A DNA stretch of 64,000 nt from Nocardioides nitrophenolicus (GTDB taxonomy: Bacteria; Actinomycetota; Actinomycetes; Propionibacteriales; Nocardioidaceae): NCBI RefSeq assembly GCF_016907515.1, contig NZ_JAFBBY010000001.1:1302001-1366000 (forward strand), in the 5' to 3' direction. The position numbers were made by a program, and so were the translations under genes. The notes under the pieces were generated by a model that searched no databases, was not told the DNA's origin, and saw nothing but the letters and a program-made list of their open reading frames with translations. Of this stretch, positions 45,050 to 53,404 are shown piece by piece. The stretch's first letter is position 1; every line of letters begins with the position of its first letter.

Positions 45050-47125
45050 ATGCCCACCAGCGCCCCGGGCGACGTCGTCGCGGCCGTGCTCCACGGCGCT
45101 GCAGCCGACCCCGGCACCGCGCTCCTGGTGGTCGAGCTGTCCGCGCTCGGTGAGCCCGCCGTCCGGTGGAGCAACGCGGGAGCAACCGAGCTCCTGGGAC
45201 GCGCGGGCTCGGACCTGCAGGGCGAGCCGCTCCACGGCTACATGAGCACACCCGAGGGCGGCTCGCTCTTCGCGATGTTTCGCAGGGAGCGACCGACGAC
45301 CACGCTCATGACGCTGCGCACCGCCGTCGGGGAGAGCGTGGCGTGCCGGGTCCGCGCGACGCCGGCGCCGGGCGGTCGACTGTGGGCGCTGCGCGTCGAT
45401 CCCGCTCAGTCGGAGCTGGAACTGGCGCTGCGCGCGTCGGCCGACGCGCACGAGCAGCGGTTCAAGGTGCTGGCGGAGCGCTCACCGGTGCCGACCCTGA
45501 TGTCGGAGCAGGGCATGCGACTCGGGCACGTGAACGATGCCTTGTGCACGCTGCTCGGGGTGACGGCGGACAAGCTGATCGGGATCGGGTGGATGGCCTA
45601 CGTCCACCCCGAGGACCTGGAGCGGATCGCGGCCACCGTCCTCGACGTCCTCGCCGGCGAGGAGCGGGAGCTGGAGGCACGCTTCCTCGACAGCGCGCGG
45701 GAGGTCCGCCACACCGACATGAGGTTCACTCCGCTGCGGACGCCGGGCGTGGGCGACGGCTTCGTCGCCACCCTCGAGGACGTCACCGAACGCCGGGCGT
45801 TCGAGGACCGGCTCAACCACCAGGCCACCCACGACTCGCTGACCGGCCTGCCGCGCCGGTCCCGGTTGTGGGAGCACGTGAACGCGGCGATGGCGACGCC
45901 CGACGTGGGACTCGCCTGCATGTTCCTCGACCTCGACAACTTCAAGGTCGTCAACGACAGCCTCGGCCACACCGCGGGTGACGCCCTCCTCGTCGAGATC
46001 GCCCACCGCCTGATCCGTGCCGTCCGCCCCGGCGACCTGGTGGCGCGCTTCGGCGGCGACGAGTTCGTCGTCGCCTGCGCGACCTCCAGCGTGGACGGGG
46101 CGATCGACGTCGCCAACCGGATCCTGCGCGTGCTCTCCGAGCCGGTCGATCTCAACGGCGTGGAGATCCGCCCCCGCGGCTCCATCGGCGTCGTCCTGCG
46201 CGGGCCGGACCACCAGTCCGCGGACGACCTGATCCGGGACTGCGACATCGCGATGTACCAGGCCAAGTCCCGCGGCAAGGGCCGGATCATGGTGCTCGAC
46301 GAGAGCGCCCGCAGCGCCGCACACGACACCCTCATCCTGGTCTCGGACCTGCGCCAGGCGATCGAGGAGCGCCAGATCACCCTCGACTACCAGCCGATCG
46401 TGGCGTACGACGGCCAACGCCCCCAGCTGGTGTCGGCCGAGGCGCTGGCCCGCTGGCGGCACCCGCGCCGCGGCTCGGTCCCCGCCGACACCTTCGTGCG
46501 CCTGGCCGAGGAGCACGGCATGGTGCGCGAGTTGAGCGAGCTGGTGCTGGAGACCGCCTGCCGGGCGCTCACGGAGTGGCGGGTGCGGCTGGGCCCGCTC
46601 GCGCCCGCGCGGGTCAACGTGAACCTGTCCGCCTTGCAGATGAGCGACAACCTGCTCGTGCAGACGGTCCAGCAGACGCTGCGCCGCTGCGGGCTGCACC
46701 CCGAGCAGCTCTGCGTGGAGATCACCGAGTCCGCCCTGATGATGGACCCGGACACCGCGGCCACGATCCTGCGTGAGCTGCGCGAGCACGGGGTGCAGGT
46801 CGCCATCGACGACTTCGGCACCGGCTACTCGTCGATGGCCTACCTGCAACGACTGCCCGTGAGCTATCTCAAGGTGGACCGCTCGTTCGTCGCCGAGCTC
46901 GAGGACGGTCGCACCGCCGTCGCACAGGCCGTCGTCAGCCTGGCCCACAACCTCGGGATCGGGGTGGTCGCCGAGGGCGTGGAGACCACGGCCCAGCACG
47001 CGATGCTCACCGAGATGGGCTGCCGGGTGATGCAGGGCTTCGCGATCAGCGCCCCGCTGCCCGAGCCCTCCTTCGTCGAGTGGTGCCGCGACAGCTTCCC
47101 GGCGGCTCCAGGAGCCCTGCGGTGA
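45050..47125 (+). CDS. Diguanylate cyclase/phosphodiesterase with PAS-like domains
   Basis: A 691-residue cyclic di-GMP enzyme without membrane helices. PAS-like sensing regions cover about 8-120 and 134-250, the GGDEF domain about 255-420 and the EAL domain about 430-685. The cyclase site is intact (RFGGDEF, 333-339) with an inhibitory RxxD site (RPGD, 326-329) five residues before it. The phosphodiesterase site is also intact (EAL 464-466, ITES, DDFGTGYSS from 587, Lys608, AEGVE). Both activities are thus possible. ATG 45050 is chosen for GGAGGAGG upstream. Its stop overlaps the HDOD gene. Confidence 0.95.
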   Translation: MPTSAPGDVVAAVLHGAAADPGTALLVVELSALGEPAVRWSNAGATELLGRAGSDLQGEPLHGYMSTPEGGSLFAMFRRERPTTTLMTLRTAVGESVACRVRATPAPGGRLWALRVDPAQSELELALRASADAHEQRFKVLAERSPVPTLMSEQGMRLGHVNDALCTLLGVTADKLIGIGWMAYVHPEDLERIAATVLDVLAGEERELEARFLDSAREVRHTDMRFTPLRTPGVGDGFVATLEDVTERRAFEDRLNHQATHDSLTGLPRRSRLWEHVNAAMATPDVGLACMFLDLDNFKVVNDSLGHTAGDALLVEIAHRLIRAVRPGDLVARFGGDEFVVACATSSVDGAIDVANRILRVLSEPVDLNGVEIRPRGSIGVVLRGPDHQSADDLIRDCDIAMYQAKSRGKGRIMVLDESARSAAHDTLILVSDLRQAIEERQITLDYQPIVAYDGQRPQLVSAEALARWRHPRRGSVPADTFVRLAEEHGMVRELSELVLETACRALTEWRVRLGPLAPARVNVNLSALQMSDNLLVQTVQQTLRRCGLHPEQLCVEITESALMMDPDTAATILRELREHGVQVAIDDFGTGYSSMAYLQRLPVSYLKVDRSFVAELEDGRTAVAQAVVSLAHNLGIGVVAEGVETTAQHAMLTEMGCRVMQGFAISAPLPEPSFVEWCRDSFPAAPGALR

Positions 47126-47919
47126 CACGCATGGTCCTCGACGTCGACGACGTCCTGGACGGGCTGGACCAGCTGTCGTCGCAGCGACCGGTGGCGGCCC
47201 GGATCGTCGCGACCAGCAACAGCGACAGCGCGGGCGCCGCCGACCTGGCGACCGTCCTCGGCGCCGACATGGCCCTCGCGGCGCGAGTGATGAAGCTGGC
47301 AAACTCCGCCTACTTCGGGCTGTCCGGCCGCGTGACCAGCCTGCAGCTCGCCGTGACGGTGGTCGGGTTCAACACCGTGCGCTCGGTCGCGACCGTGGCT
47401 CTCGCGGGCATCGACGACGCGCGGCACCTCCCCGACGACTTCTGGACCATCTCGGTGCATCTCGCGGCGTCCGGCGGCGCGCTCGGCCCGCGCTTCCAGG
47501 CGACGGCGGCGGACGCCCTCAGCCTGGGCCTGCTCGCCCAGCTCGGCGCCGCCCTCCTGCACCAGGCCGATCCCGACGGGTACGCCGACCTGCTCGCCTC
47601 GACCGGCCTCGGGGTCGAGCGGTTCCGGGCCGAGGCCGACCGCTACGGGATCTGCTCGCCCCAGCTGACCGGCGAGGCGTTGGCCCGGTGGCACTTCCCC
47701 GCCGCCATGGTCGACGCCCTGCGAGCGGTGCACGCGGGATCCGAGGGAGCCCTGCTGCGCACGGCGTACGAGATGACGGCTCGGCTGCTGCACCCACAGC
47801 ACCGGAAGGTGACGCTGGACCGGGTCTCGGACGGCCGGATGACCGAGGCCCAGGCGCCCGCGCGCCTGATGGCCATCCGCTCCGACGTCCTGCAGCTGCA
47901 GGCGGCGCTCGGGCTCTGA
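47122..47919 (+). CDS. HDOD-domain protein
   Basis: A 265-residue protein (GTG start, GTGA overlap with the cyclase gene; AGGAG eight bases upstream). The HDOD fold covers about 10-200 (LDQLSSQRPVAARIVATSNS, MALAARVMKLANSAYFG, LQLAVTVVGFNTVRSVA). HDOD proteins are non-catalytic or degenerate HD relatives that act in signalling, often with c-di-GMP enzymes. Coupling to the GGDEF-EAL gene supports a shared pathway. Target unknown. Confidence 0.9.
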   Translation: MTRMVLDVDDVLDGLDQLSSQRPVAARIVATSNSDSAGAADLATVLGADMALAARVMKLANSAYFGLSGRVTSLQLAVTVVGFNTVRSVATVALAGIDDARHLPDDFWTISVHLAASGGALGPRFQATAADALSLGLLAQLGAALLHQADPDGYADLLASTGLGVERFRAEADRYGICSPQLTGEALARWHFPAAMVDALRAVHAGSEGALLRTAYEMTARLLHPQHRKVTLDRVSDGRMTEAQAPARLMAIRSDVLQLQAALGL

Positions 47920-47927
47920 GCGGGTGG

Positions 47928-48782
47928 CTACCAGCTGCCGCCGAAGGCGGCCTCGGTGTTGGCGTCGATCGCCACGCACAGCTCGGCGAGGTCCTCCCCC
48001 CGCTCGGCCGCCATCGCGCGCACCGTCAGCGGCACCAGGTACGACGCGTTGGCCCGCCCGCGGTGGGGCGCGGGCGTCAGGTAGGGCGCGTCGGTCTCGA
48101 CCAGCACCCGGTCGCGCGGCGCGACCCGCAGCGCCTCGCGCAGCGGCTCGGCGTTCTTGAAGGTGACGGTGCCGGCGAAGGAGAGGTAGGCGCCGCGGTC
48201 CAGGCAGGCCCGGGCGAAGTCGGCGTCGCCGGAGAAGCAGTGCATCACCCAGCGCTCGGGCGCGCCCTCGGCGTCGATCACCTCGAGCACCTCGTCGTGG
48301 GTCTCGCGGTCGTGGATGACCAGGGTCTTGTCGAGCCGCTTGGCGAGGTCGACGTGCCGCCGGAAGGACTCGACCTGCACGGCCCGCCCGTCGGGGCCGG
48401 TGCGGAAGGCGTCGAGTCCGGTCTCCCCGACCGCGCGCACGTCGGCGTGGGCGCCGGCCAGCTGCTCGATCTCGGCCCAGGCCGCCTCCAGCGCGGCCCG
48501 GCCGCCCTCCGCGAGGATCCGGGGCGCCTCGTTGGGGTGCAGCGCGACGCCGGCGACCAGCTCCGGGTGCTCGCTCGCCGCTGCGACCGCCCAGCGCGCG
48601 CCGGGCAGGTCGCAGCCGATCTGCACGATCCGTCGTACGCCGACCGCCACCGCCGCGTCGATCGCCTCCCGGGCGTCCCAGGGCGCCGCGCCGCGCCCGT
48701 CACGGCTGATGTCGAGATGGCAGTGGTTGTCGACGACCGGGTGCGGCAGCGGCTCCGGGACCGGCGGACGCTCGTCGCTCAC
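47928..48782 (-). CDS. tatD: TatD-family metal-dependent DNase
   Basis: A 284-residue TIM-barrel hydrolase (GTG start). Metal ligands are seen in VDNHCHLD (His-x-His), GETGLDAF (Glu), VIHDRETHDE (His), HCFSGD (His) and VETDAPYL (Asp). TatD proteins are 3' exonucleases and D-tyrosyl-type deacylases. In mycobacteria tatD directly precedes rpfB; here two c-di-GMP genes on the other strand separate them. Its start overlaps the stop of the hydrolase gene (GTGA). Confidence 0.95.
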   Translation of the reverse strand: MSDERPPVPEPLPHPVVDNHCHLDISRDGRGAAPWDAREAIDAAVAVGVRRIVQIGCDLPGARWAVAAASEHPELVAGVALHPNEAPRILAEGGRAALEAAWAEIEQLAGAHADVRAVGETGLDAFRTGPDGRAVQVESFRRHVDLAKRLDKTLVIHDRETHDEVLEVIDAEGAPERWVMHCFSGDADFARACLDRGAYLSFAGTVTFKNAEPLREALRVAPRDRVLVETDAPYLTPAPHRGRANASYLVPLTVRAMAAERGEDLAELCVAIDANTEAAFGGSW

Positions 48783-49633
48783 GACGCCGTGGACCGCACC
48801 CGGTCGAGGATCGCGTTGGCCAGGGCCTCCGGCGCCTGGGTCGGGATCCAGTGCGAGACGCCGTTGAGCTCGACGAACCGGTACGGCGCGTCGACCAGCG
48901 ACGCGGTGCGCTCGACCCCCCACCGGCCCAGGGCGATGTCCTCGTCGCTCCACACCATCGTGGTCGGCACCCGCACCCGGCCGCGGGTCAGCCGGGGGTC
49001 GCCGAGGGGCATCGCGCGGTACCAGTTGAGCGCGGTCCGCAGCGCGCCGTCGTCGACGATCTCGGCACGGAACCGGGCGAGGTCGTCGGCGGTCAGGCCG
49101 GCGGCGCGCAGCTGGCGGGCCCCGATCTCGCCCTTGCGGCTGAGGACGTACTCGGGCAGCCACGGGAGCTGGAAGGCCAGCATGTACCAGGACTTCAGGC
49201 CCTGGGTGGAGCGGACCATCGAGGCGAGGAAGGCCTGCGGGTGGGGCACCGACACCGCGGTGAGGCTGGCGACCAGGTCGGGGTGGTGCATCGCCAGCAG
49301 CCACGACGGGATCGCGCCCCAGTCGTGGCCGACGACGTGGGCCCGGCCGCCGGCCTGCTCGACGAGCGCCCGCGCGTCGCCGAGCAGCTCGGCCATCACG
49401 TAGTCGCGGCGTCGGCGCGGCCGGGCGCCCGGGGCGTACCCGCGCTGGGTCATCGCGAGCGTGCGGTAGCCGGCCTCGTTGAGGATCGGCGCCACCAGGC
49501 GCCAGCAGGAGGCACGCTCGGGGAAGCCGTGGAGGAGCAGGATCGGCTCACCCCCGACGGGTCCCTCGTCGAGGACGTCGAGCACCAGCCCGTCGCGCTC
49601 GACCGTCGTGATCCGGGTCGTCGGCTCAGCCAT
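48779..49633 (-). CDS. Alpha/beta hydrolase, epoxide-hydrolase-like
   Basis: A 284-residue hydrolase. HGFPERASCW is the oxyanion-hole block, VGHDWGAIPSWLL carries the Asp nucleophile, and NGVSHWIPTQAPE carries the His; WSDEDIALGRWG gives the acid. It resembles the hydrolase at 38449-39354 in layout. ATG 49633 is chosen; longer reading would enter rsmI. It overlaps rsmI by eight bases and tatD by four, so rsmI-hydrolase-tatD is one coupled unit. Confidence 0.87.
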   Translation of the reverse strand: MAEPTTRITTVERDGLVLDVLDEGPVGGEPILLLHGFPERASCWRLVAPILNEAGYRTLAMTQRGYAPGARPRRRRDYVMAELLGDARALVEQAGGRAHVVGHDWGAIPSWLLAMHHPDLVASLTAVSVPHPQAFLASMVRSTQGLKSWYMLAFQLPWLPEYVLSRKGEIGARQLRAAGLTADDLARFRAEIVDDGALRTALNWYRAMPLGDPRLTRGRVRVPTTMVWSDEDIALGRWGVERTASLVDAPYRFVELNGVSHWIPTQAPEALANAILDRVRSTAS

Positions 49634-50462
49634 CGATGTGCACCACCTGGTAGACGTCTCGTTTGGGGAGTCCAGCCTGCCCGGCGACCACGGCGATCGC
49701 CTCCTTGCGTCGCATGCCGGACTCCTCGAGCCCGGCGACCGCGGCCCGCAGGCTCTCGGGGTCGGTCGCGATCGCGGCGCCCGGGGTGGCGCCGGTGACG
49801 ACGATGGTGACCTCGCCACGCACGCCCGCCGCCGCCCAGTCGACGAGGCCGCCGAGCCCGTCTCGGCGTACCTCCTCGTGGGTCTTGGTCAGCTCCCGGC
49901 ACACCGCGGCCGCCCGGTCGGCACCGAAGGCGTCGCGCATCGCCTCCAGCGCGGCCTGGGTGCGGTGCGGCGCCTCGAAGAACACCATCGTGCGCTGCTC
50001 GGCGGCGAGGTCGGCGAGCCGGCGCGCGCGCTCCCCCGCCTTGCGCGGCAGGAAGCCCTCGAAGCAGAAGCGGTCGACGGGCAGCCCGGACACGGCCAGC
50101 GCGGTGAGCACCGCCGACGGTCCCGGGACGGCGGTCACCCGGATCCCGGCCTCGACCGCGGCGGCCACCAGCCGGTAGCCCGGGTCCGACACGCTGGGCA
50201 TGCCGGCGTCGGTGACGAGCACCACCCGCTCACCGCTCTCGAGCGCCTCCACCAGCGCGGGGGTGCGCGCGGACTCGTTGCCCTCGAAGTAGGAGACGAC
50301 GCGGCCGGACAGCTCGATGCCGAGGTCGGTGACCAGCCGGCGCAGCCGGCGGGTGTCCTCAGCGGCGACGACGTCGGCGGCGGCCAGCTCCTCGGCCAGC
50401 CGCGGCGGCGCGTCGCCGACCCGGCCGATCGGCGTACCGGCCAGCACCAGGACTCCAGTCAC
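49626..50462 (-). CDS. rsmI: 16S rRNA (cytidine-2'-O)-methyltransferase RsmI
   Basis: Methylates C1402 ribose of 16S rRNA. The 278-residue product (GTG start) has the N-terminal LVLAGTPIGRVGDAPPRLAE block, VVAAEDTRRLRRLV, VTDAGMPSVSDPGYRLV and AVPGPSAVLTAL, all hallmarks of the family. It is divergent from pmt across 40 bases, an arrangement conserved in actinobacteria. Confidence 0.96.
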   Translation of the reverse strand: MTGVLVLAGTPIGRVGDAPPRLAEELAAADVVAAEDTRRLRRLVTDLGIELSGRVVSYFEGNESARTPALVEALESGERVVLVTDAGMPSVSDPGYRLVAAAVEAGIRVTAVPGPSAVLTALAVSGLPVDRFCFEGFLPRKAGERARRLADLAAEQRTMVFFEAPHRTQAALEAMRDAFGADRAAAVCRELTKTHEEVRRDGLGGLVDWAAAGVRGEVTIVVTGATPGAAIATDPESLRAAVAGLEESGMRRKEAIAVVAGQAGLPKRDVYQVVHIDG

Positions 50463-50502
50463 GTCCCGATCCTTGCAGACGCCTCATCTAAGGTTTTCCT
50501 CC

Positions 50503-52251
50503 GTGACCGTCGTCGGCCTGTCCCGCACCGCGCTCGGCCAGCGGGTGCCGCTGGCGGTCGAGCGGGCCGTCGGCCCGATCCGGCGGCTGTCCGGGCGGCA
50601 GCGACTGGTGGGCTGGCTCGCGCCGATCGGGCTCACCCTGCTCGCGTTCGGCCTGCGCCTGGTGGGGCTCGGCAACCCCCACCGGTTCGCCTTCGACGAG
50701 ACGTACTACGCCAAGGACGCCTGGTCGCTGCTCAACAACGGCTACATCGAGACCTACCTGAGCGACGCCGACGGCAACACCAAGACCGACATCAACGCCG
50801 ACATCCTCGCCGGCCACACCCAGCACGTGTGGACCGGCGAGCCGTCGCTGGCGGTGCACCCCGACGTCGGCAAGTGGCTGATCGCGCTCGGCGAGAAGGC
50901 GTTCGGGATGGACCCCTTCGGCTGGCGGATCGCGTCGGCAGTGGCGGGCGCACTGATGGTGCTGGTCATCTGCCGGCTGGTCCGGCGGATGACCGGCTCG
51001 ACCATGCTCGGCTGCATCGCGGGCACCCTGCTCATGCTCGACGGCCTGCACTTCGTGCTCTCACGGCTGGCCCTGCTCGACATCTTCCTGGCGCTCTTCC
51101 TGCTCTGCGCGGTGTCCTGCCTGGTCGCCGACCGCGACTGGCACCGGGCCCGGCTGGCCGAGCGGGCCCGTCGGACCGACGAGGGGGTCGCACTCACCGG
51201 CTGGGGGCCGCGGATCCTGTTCCGCCCCTGGCTGCTGGCCGCCGGCGTGTGCTTCGGTCTCGCGGCCGGCACCAAGTGGACGGCCGCTTACCCGCTCGCC
51301 GCGCTGGGCGTGCTGTGCTGGGTCTGGAGCGCCGGCGCCCGCCGCTCGCTCGGCATCCGCTGGGCGCTGGCCAAGGGCGCGGTCGCCGACGGGATCCCCG
51401 CGTTCCTCTCCCTGGTCGTGGTGGCGCTGCTGGTCTACATCGCCACCTGGGGAGGCTGGCTGGCGCACGCGAAGGACTACGAGGAGCACCTCAGCTCGAC
51501 GCAGTACCGCCAGTACACCGGGCAGGGCCACTGCGAGAAGGACACCGACTCCGAGGACCAGCACTACGTCGCCGACAACCTCGACACGTCGCGGAAGTGG
51601 CCGACCGCGACCGAGAAGGACGCCACCGGGCTCGGCGAGGCATGGCAGTCGTTGCGCTCGCTCTGGTACTACCACCAGGACGTCTACACCTTCCACACGC
51701 ACTTCCTGAACTGCTCCACCCACTTCTACGAGTCCAAGCCGTCGAGCTGGCTGCTCATCAACCGGCCGGTCGGGGTCGCCGTCACCAACGACATCTCCCC
51801 CGACGCGCCCGGCTGCGACGCGCCCGCCGACAGCACCTGCATCAAGCAGGTGCTGCTGCTGCCCACGCCGGTGCTGTGGTGGGGCGGCGTGCTGGCCCTG
51901 GTCTTCGCCGTCGTGATGTGGATCGGCGCCCGGGACTGGCGCTACGGCCTCGCGGTCGTGGGCGCGCTGTCGACCTGGCTGCCCTGGCTGATGTACGACG
52001 ACCGGCCGATCTTCCTCTTCTACGCCATCGCGATCCTGCCGTTCACGGTCATCGCGATCACGCTCGCGATCGGGACCATGATCGGGCCCTCCCGCGCACC
52101 CTCGCCCCGGCGTACCGCGGGCGTGGTGGTGGGCGGGGCGTTCGTCGTCCTGACCCTGGTGAACTTCGCCTGGTTCTGGCCGATCTGGACCAACCAGATG
52201 CTGACCCACAGCGAGTGGCTGGACCGGATCTGGTTCTCGCGCTGGGTCTGA
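50503..52251 (+). CDS. pmt: Dolichyl-phosphate-mannose-protein mannosyltransferase
   Basis: Membrane glycosyltransferase (GT39) that O-mannosylates secreted proteins from polyprenyl-phosphate mannose. The 582-residue product (GTG start) has about ten membrane helices, the catalytic Asp-Glu in the first outer loop (AFDETYYAKDAWSLLNNGY), HPDVGKWLI, a GTKWTAAYPL helix and the C-terminal VLWWGGVLALVFAVV and PWLMYDDRPIFLFYAIA blocks. It is divergent from rsmI and ends at a nested inverted-repeat element. Confidence 0.95.
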   Translation: MTVVGLSRTALGQRVPLAVERAVGPIRRLSGRQRLVGWLAPIGLTLLAFGLRLVGLGNPHRFAFDETYYAKDAWSLLNNGYIETYLSDADGNTKTDINADILAGHTQHVWTGEPSLAVHPDVGKWLIALGEKAFGMDPFGWRIASAVAGALMVLVICRLVRRMTGSTMLGCIAGTLLMLDGLHFVLSRLALLDIFLALFLLCAVSCLVADRDWHRARLAERARRTDEGVALTGWGPRILFRPWLLAAGVCFGLAAGTKWTAAYPLAALGVLCWVWSAGARRSLGIRWALAKGAVADGIPAFLSLVVVALLVYIATWGGWLAHAKDYEEHLSSTQYRQYTGQGHCEKDTDSEDQHYVADNLDTSRKWPTATEKDATGLGEAWQSLRSLWYYHQDVYTFHTHFLNCSTHFYESKPSSWLLINRPVGVAVTNDISPDAPGCDAPADSTCIKQVLLLPTPVLWWGGVLALVFAVVMWIGARDWRYGLAVVGALSTWLPWLMYDDRPIFLFYAIAILPFTVIAITLAIGTMIGPSRAPSPRRTAGVVVGGAFVVLTLVNFAWFWPIWTNQMLTHSEWLDRIWFSRWV

Positions 52252-52262
52252 CCCCCGCGCTC

Positions 52263-52378
52263 GCCGACCCGGCAGAAACTGGCCCCGAAAACTCGCTGAC
52301 CCGGCAGAAAGTGGCGCATTGCAGCGCCACTTTCTGCCGGGTCGGCGCGCAACCAGAGCGACTTTCTGCCGGGTCGGC
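52263..52378. repeat. Nested inverted-repeat element with four copies of one core
   Basis: The core GACCCGGCAGAAA occurs four times, two in each direction. The inner pair forms a perfect 20-bp stem (52298-52317 with 52324-52343) and a six-base loop ATTGCA. The outer pair forms an 18-bp stem with one mismatch (52263-52280 with 52361-52378). The element fills the gap between convergent pmt and the Rho-N-like gene, and its right end supplies that gene's stop codon. It may act as a bidirectional terminator or be a REP-type dispersed repeat. Confidence 0.85.
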
Positions 52379-52647
52379 TAGTGGTGGCGCAGCGCGTCGA
52401 TCAGCTCGTCCTTCTTCATCGACGAGCGACCCTCGATGTCCAGCTCGCGGGCGCGCTTGCGCAGCCTCTCGACGGTCCAGTCGTCGTAGTCACCGGCCTT
52501 GCCGCCGCGGCGGCCGACCTTGCTGGCGCCCTGGGAGGCCATGGCGTTGGAGATCCGGGCGGCCTTCTCCTTGCTGGCGCCGTCCTTGCGGATCTCCTCG
52601 TAGGCGTCCGGGTTCTTGATGCCGGGTCCGTGCTTCTTGCCGGGCAT
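52378..52647 (-). CDS. Small Rho-N/SAP-like domain protein
   Basis: An 89-residue basic protein. The N-terminal half (MPGKKHGPGIKNPDAYEEIR, KEKAARISNAMAS) is a small conserved block seen in actinobacterial plasmid- and stress-linked proteins. The C-terminal 35 residues (DDWTVERLRKRARELDIEGR, SSMKKDELIDALRHH) match the helix-extended-helix Rho termination factor N-terminal/SAP fold that binds nucleic acid. Good GGAGGAG precedes the ATG. Role is unknown; DNA or RNA binding is likely. Confidence 0.78.
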   Translation of the reverse strand: MPGKKHGPGIKNPDAYEEIRKDGASKEKAARISNAMASQGASKVGRRGGKAGDYDDWTVERLRKRARELDIEGRSSMKKDELIDALRHH

Positions 52648-52692
52648 GGCTCCTCCTTCTCGCTCGCGAGGGACTCGACGTACGTCCCGGCG

Positions 52693-53391
52693 TTACCCGC
52701 GCAGCGGCGAGAGAGACGTGCCGGGAGCGATCCGCACCTCGTCGGCCTCGCGGTCGATCTCGACGCCGGCGCCGAGCTCGACGATGCGGGCGTGGCGGTG
52801 CAGCCAGTGGATGACGGCCGCGACGACGGCGGGGCCGGGCTCGCTGCGGCGGTCGTAGCCGAACAGCGCACCCGGGCGCCCGGGGCCGACGAGGAGGGCG
52901 ACCACCCGGTGCTCGCCGGAGGTGTCCGGGGAGCCGACCAGGCGCAGGTCCAGGATCTTGGATCGGCGGGGCAGGTCGGCGCAGCGCACCGGCATGCCGA
53001 GCAGGCTGCCGACCCGGCACCGGCGCGGGTCGGCGGCGCGCTCGTGGGCCATCCGGTGCAGCAGCCCGTGCGCCGGCTCCGAGAGGCGGACCTCGCTGGT
53101 CACCTCGGCCACCAGCTCGAAGTCGGCCACCAGCGGCAGCTCCTGGTCGGCGGCCGCCTCGCGGACCAGCCGGTGGGCGCGGGTGAGCGCACCGCCGAGG
53201 CGTCGTCCGAAACGCGGCAGCAGGGCCGGCAGGCCCATCAGCAGCGCGGTCGGCACCAGGCCGCCGGCCTCCTCGACGAACAGCTCGATGTCGTCGACCT
53301 TGCCGACCAGGCGGTCGTCGGCGCCGATCACCTGGCGGTCGAGCAGGTGCAGCCCGACGTCGTACCCGTTGCGCTCGGCAGGCGTGCTCAT
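52693..53391 (-). CDS. PRC-barrel-like domain protein
   Basis: A 232-residue soluble protein. The N-terminal segment HLLDRQVIGADDRLVGKVDD (15-34) matches a PRC-barrel strand pair, and a second similar strand set (LPLVADFELVAEVTSEVRLS) and a third (ILDLRLVG) suggest a duplicated small barrel. The last 60 residues include a helix AVVAAVIHWLHRHA. PRC-barrel proteins occur in stress and RNA-related roles. It heads the run with the Nramp-like transporter 14 bases... downstream on the same strand in transcription order. Confidence 0.65.
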   Translation of the reverse strand: MSTPAERNGYDVGLHLLDRQVIGADDRLVGKVDDIELFVEEAGGLVPTALLMGLPALLPRFGRRLGGALTRAHRLVREAAADQELPLVADFELVAEVTSEVRLSEPAHGLLHRMAHERAADPRRCRVGSLLGMPVRCADLPRRSKILDLRLVGSPDTSGEHRVVALLVGPGRPGALFGYDRRSEPGPAVVAAVIHWLHRHARIVELGAGVEIDREADEVRIAPGTSLSPLRG

Positions 53392-53404
53392 CGACCCATC
53401 CTCC

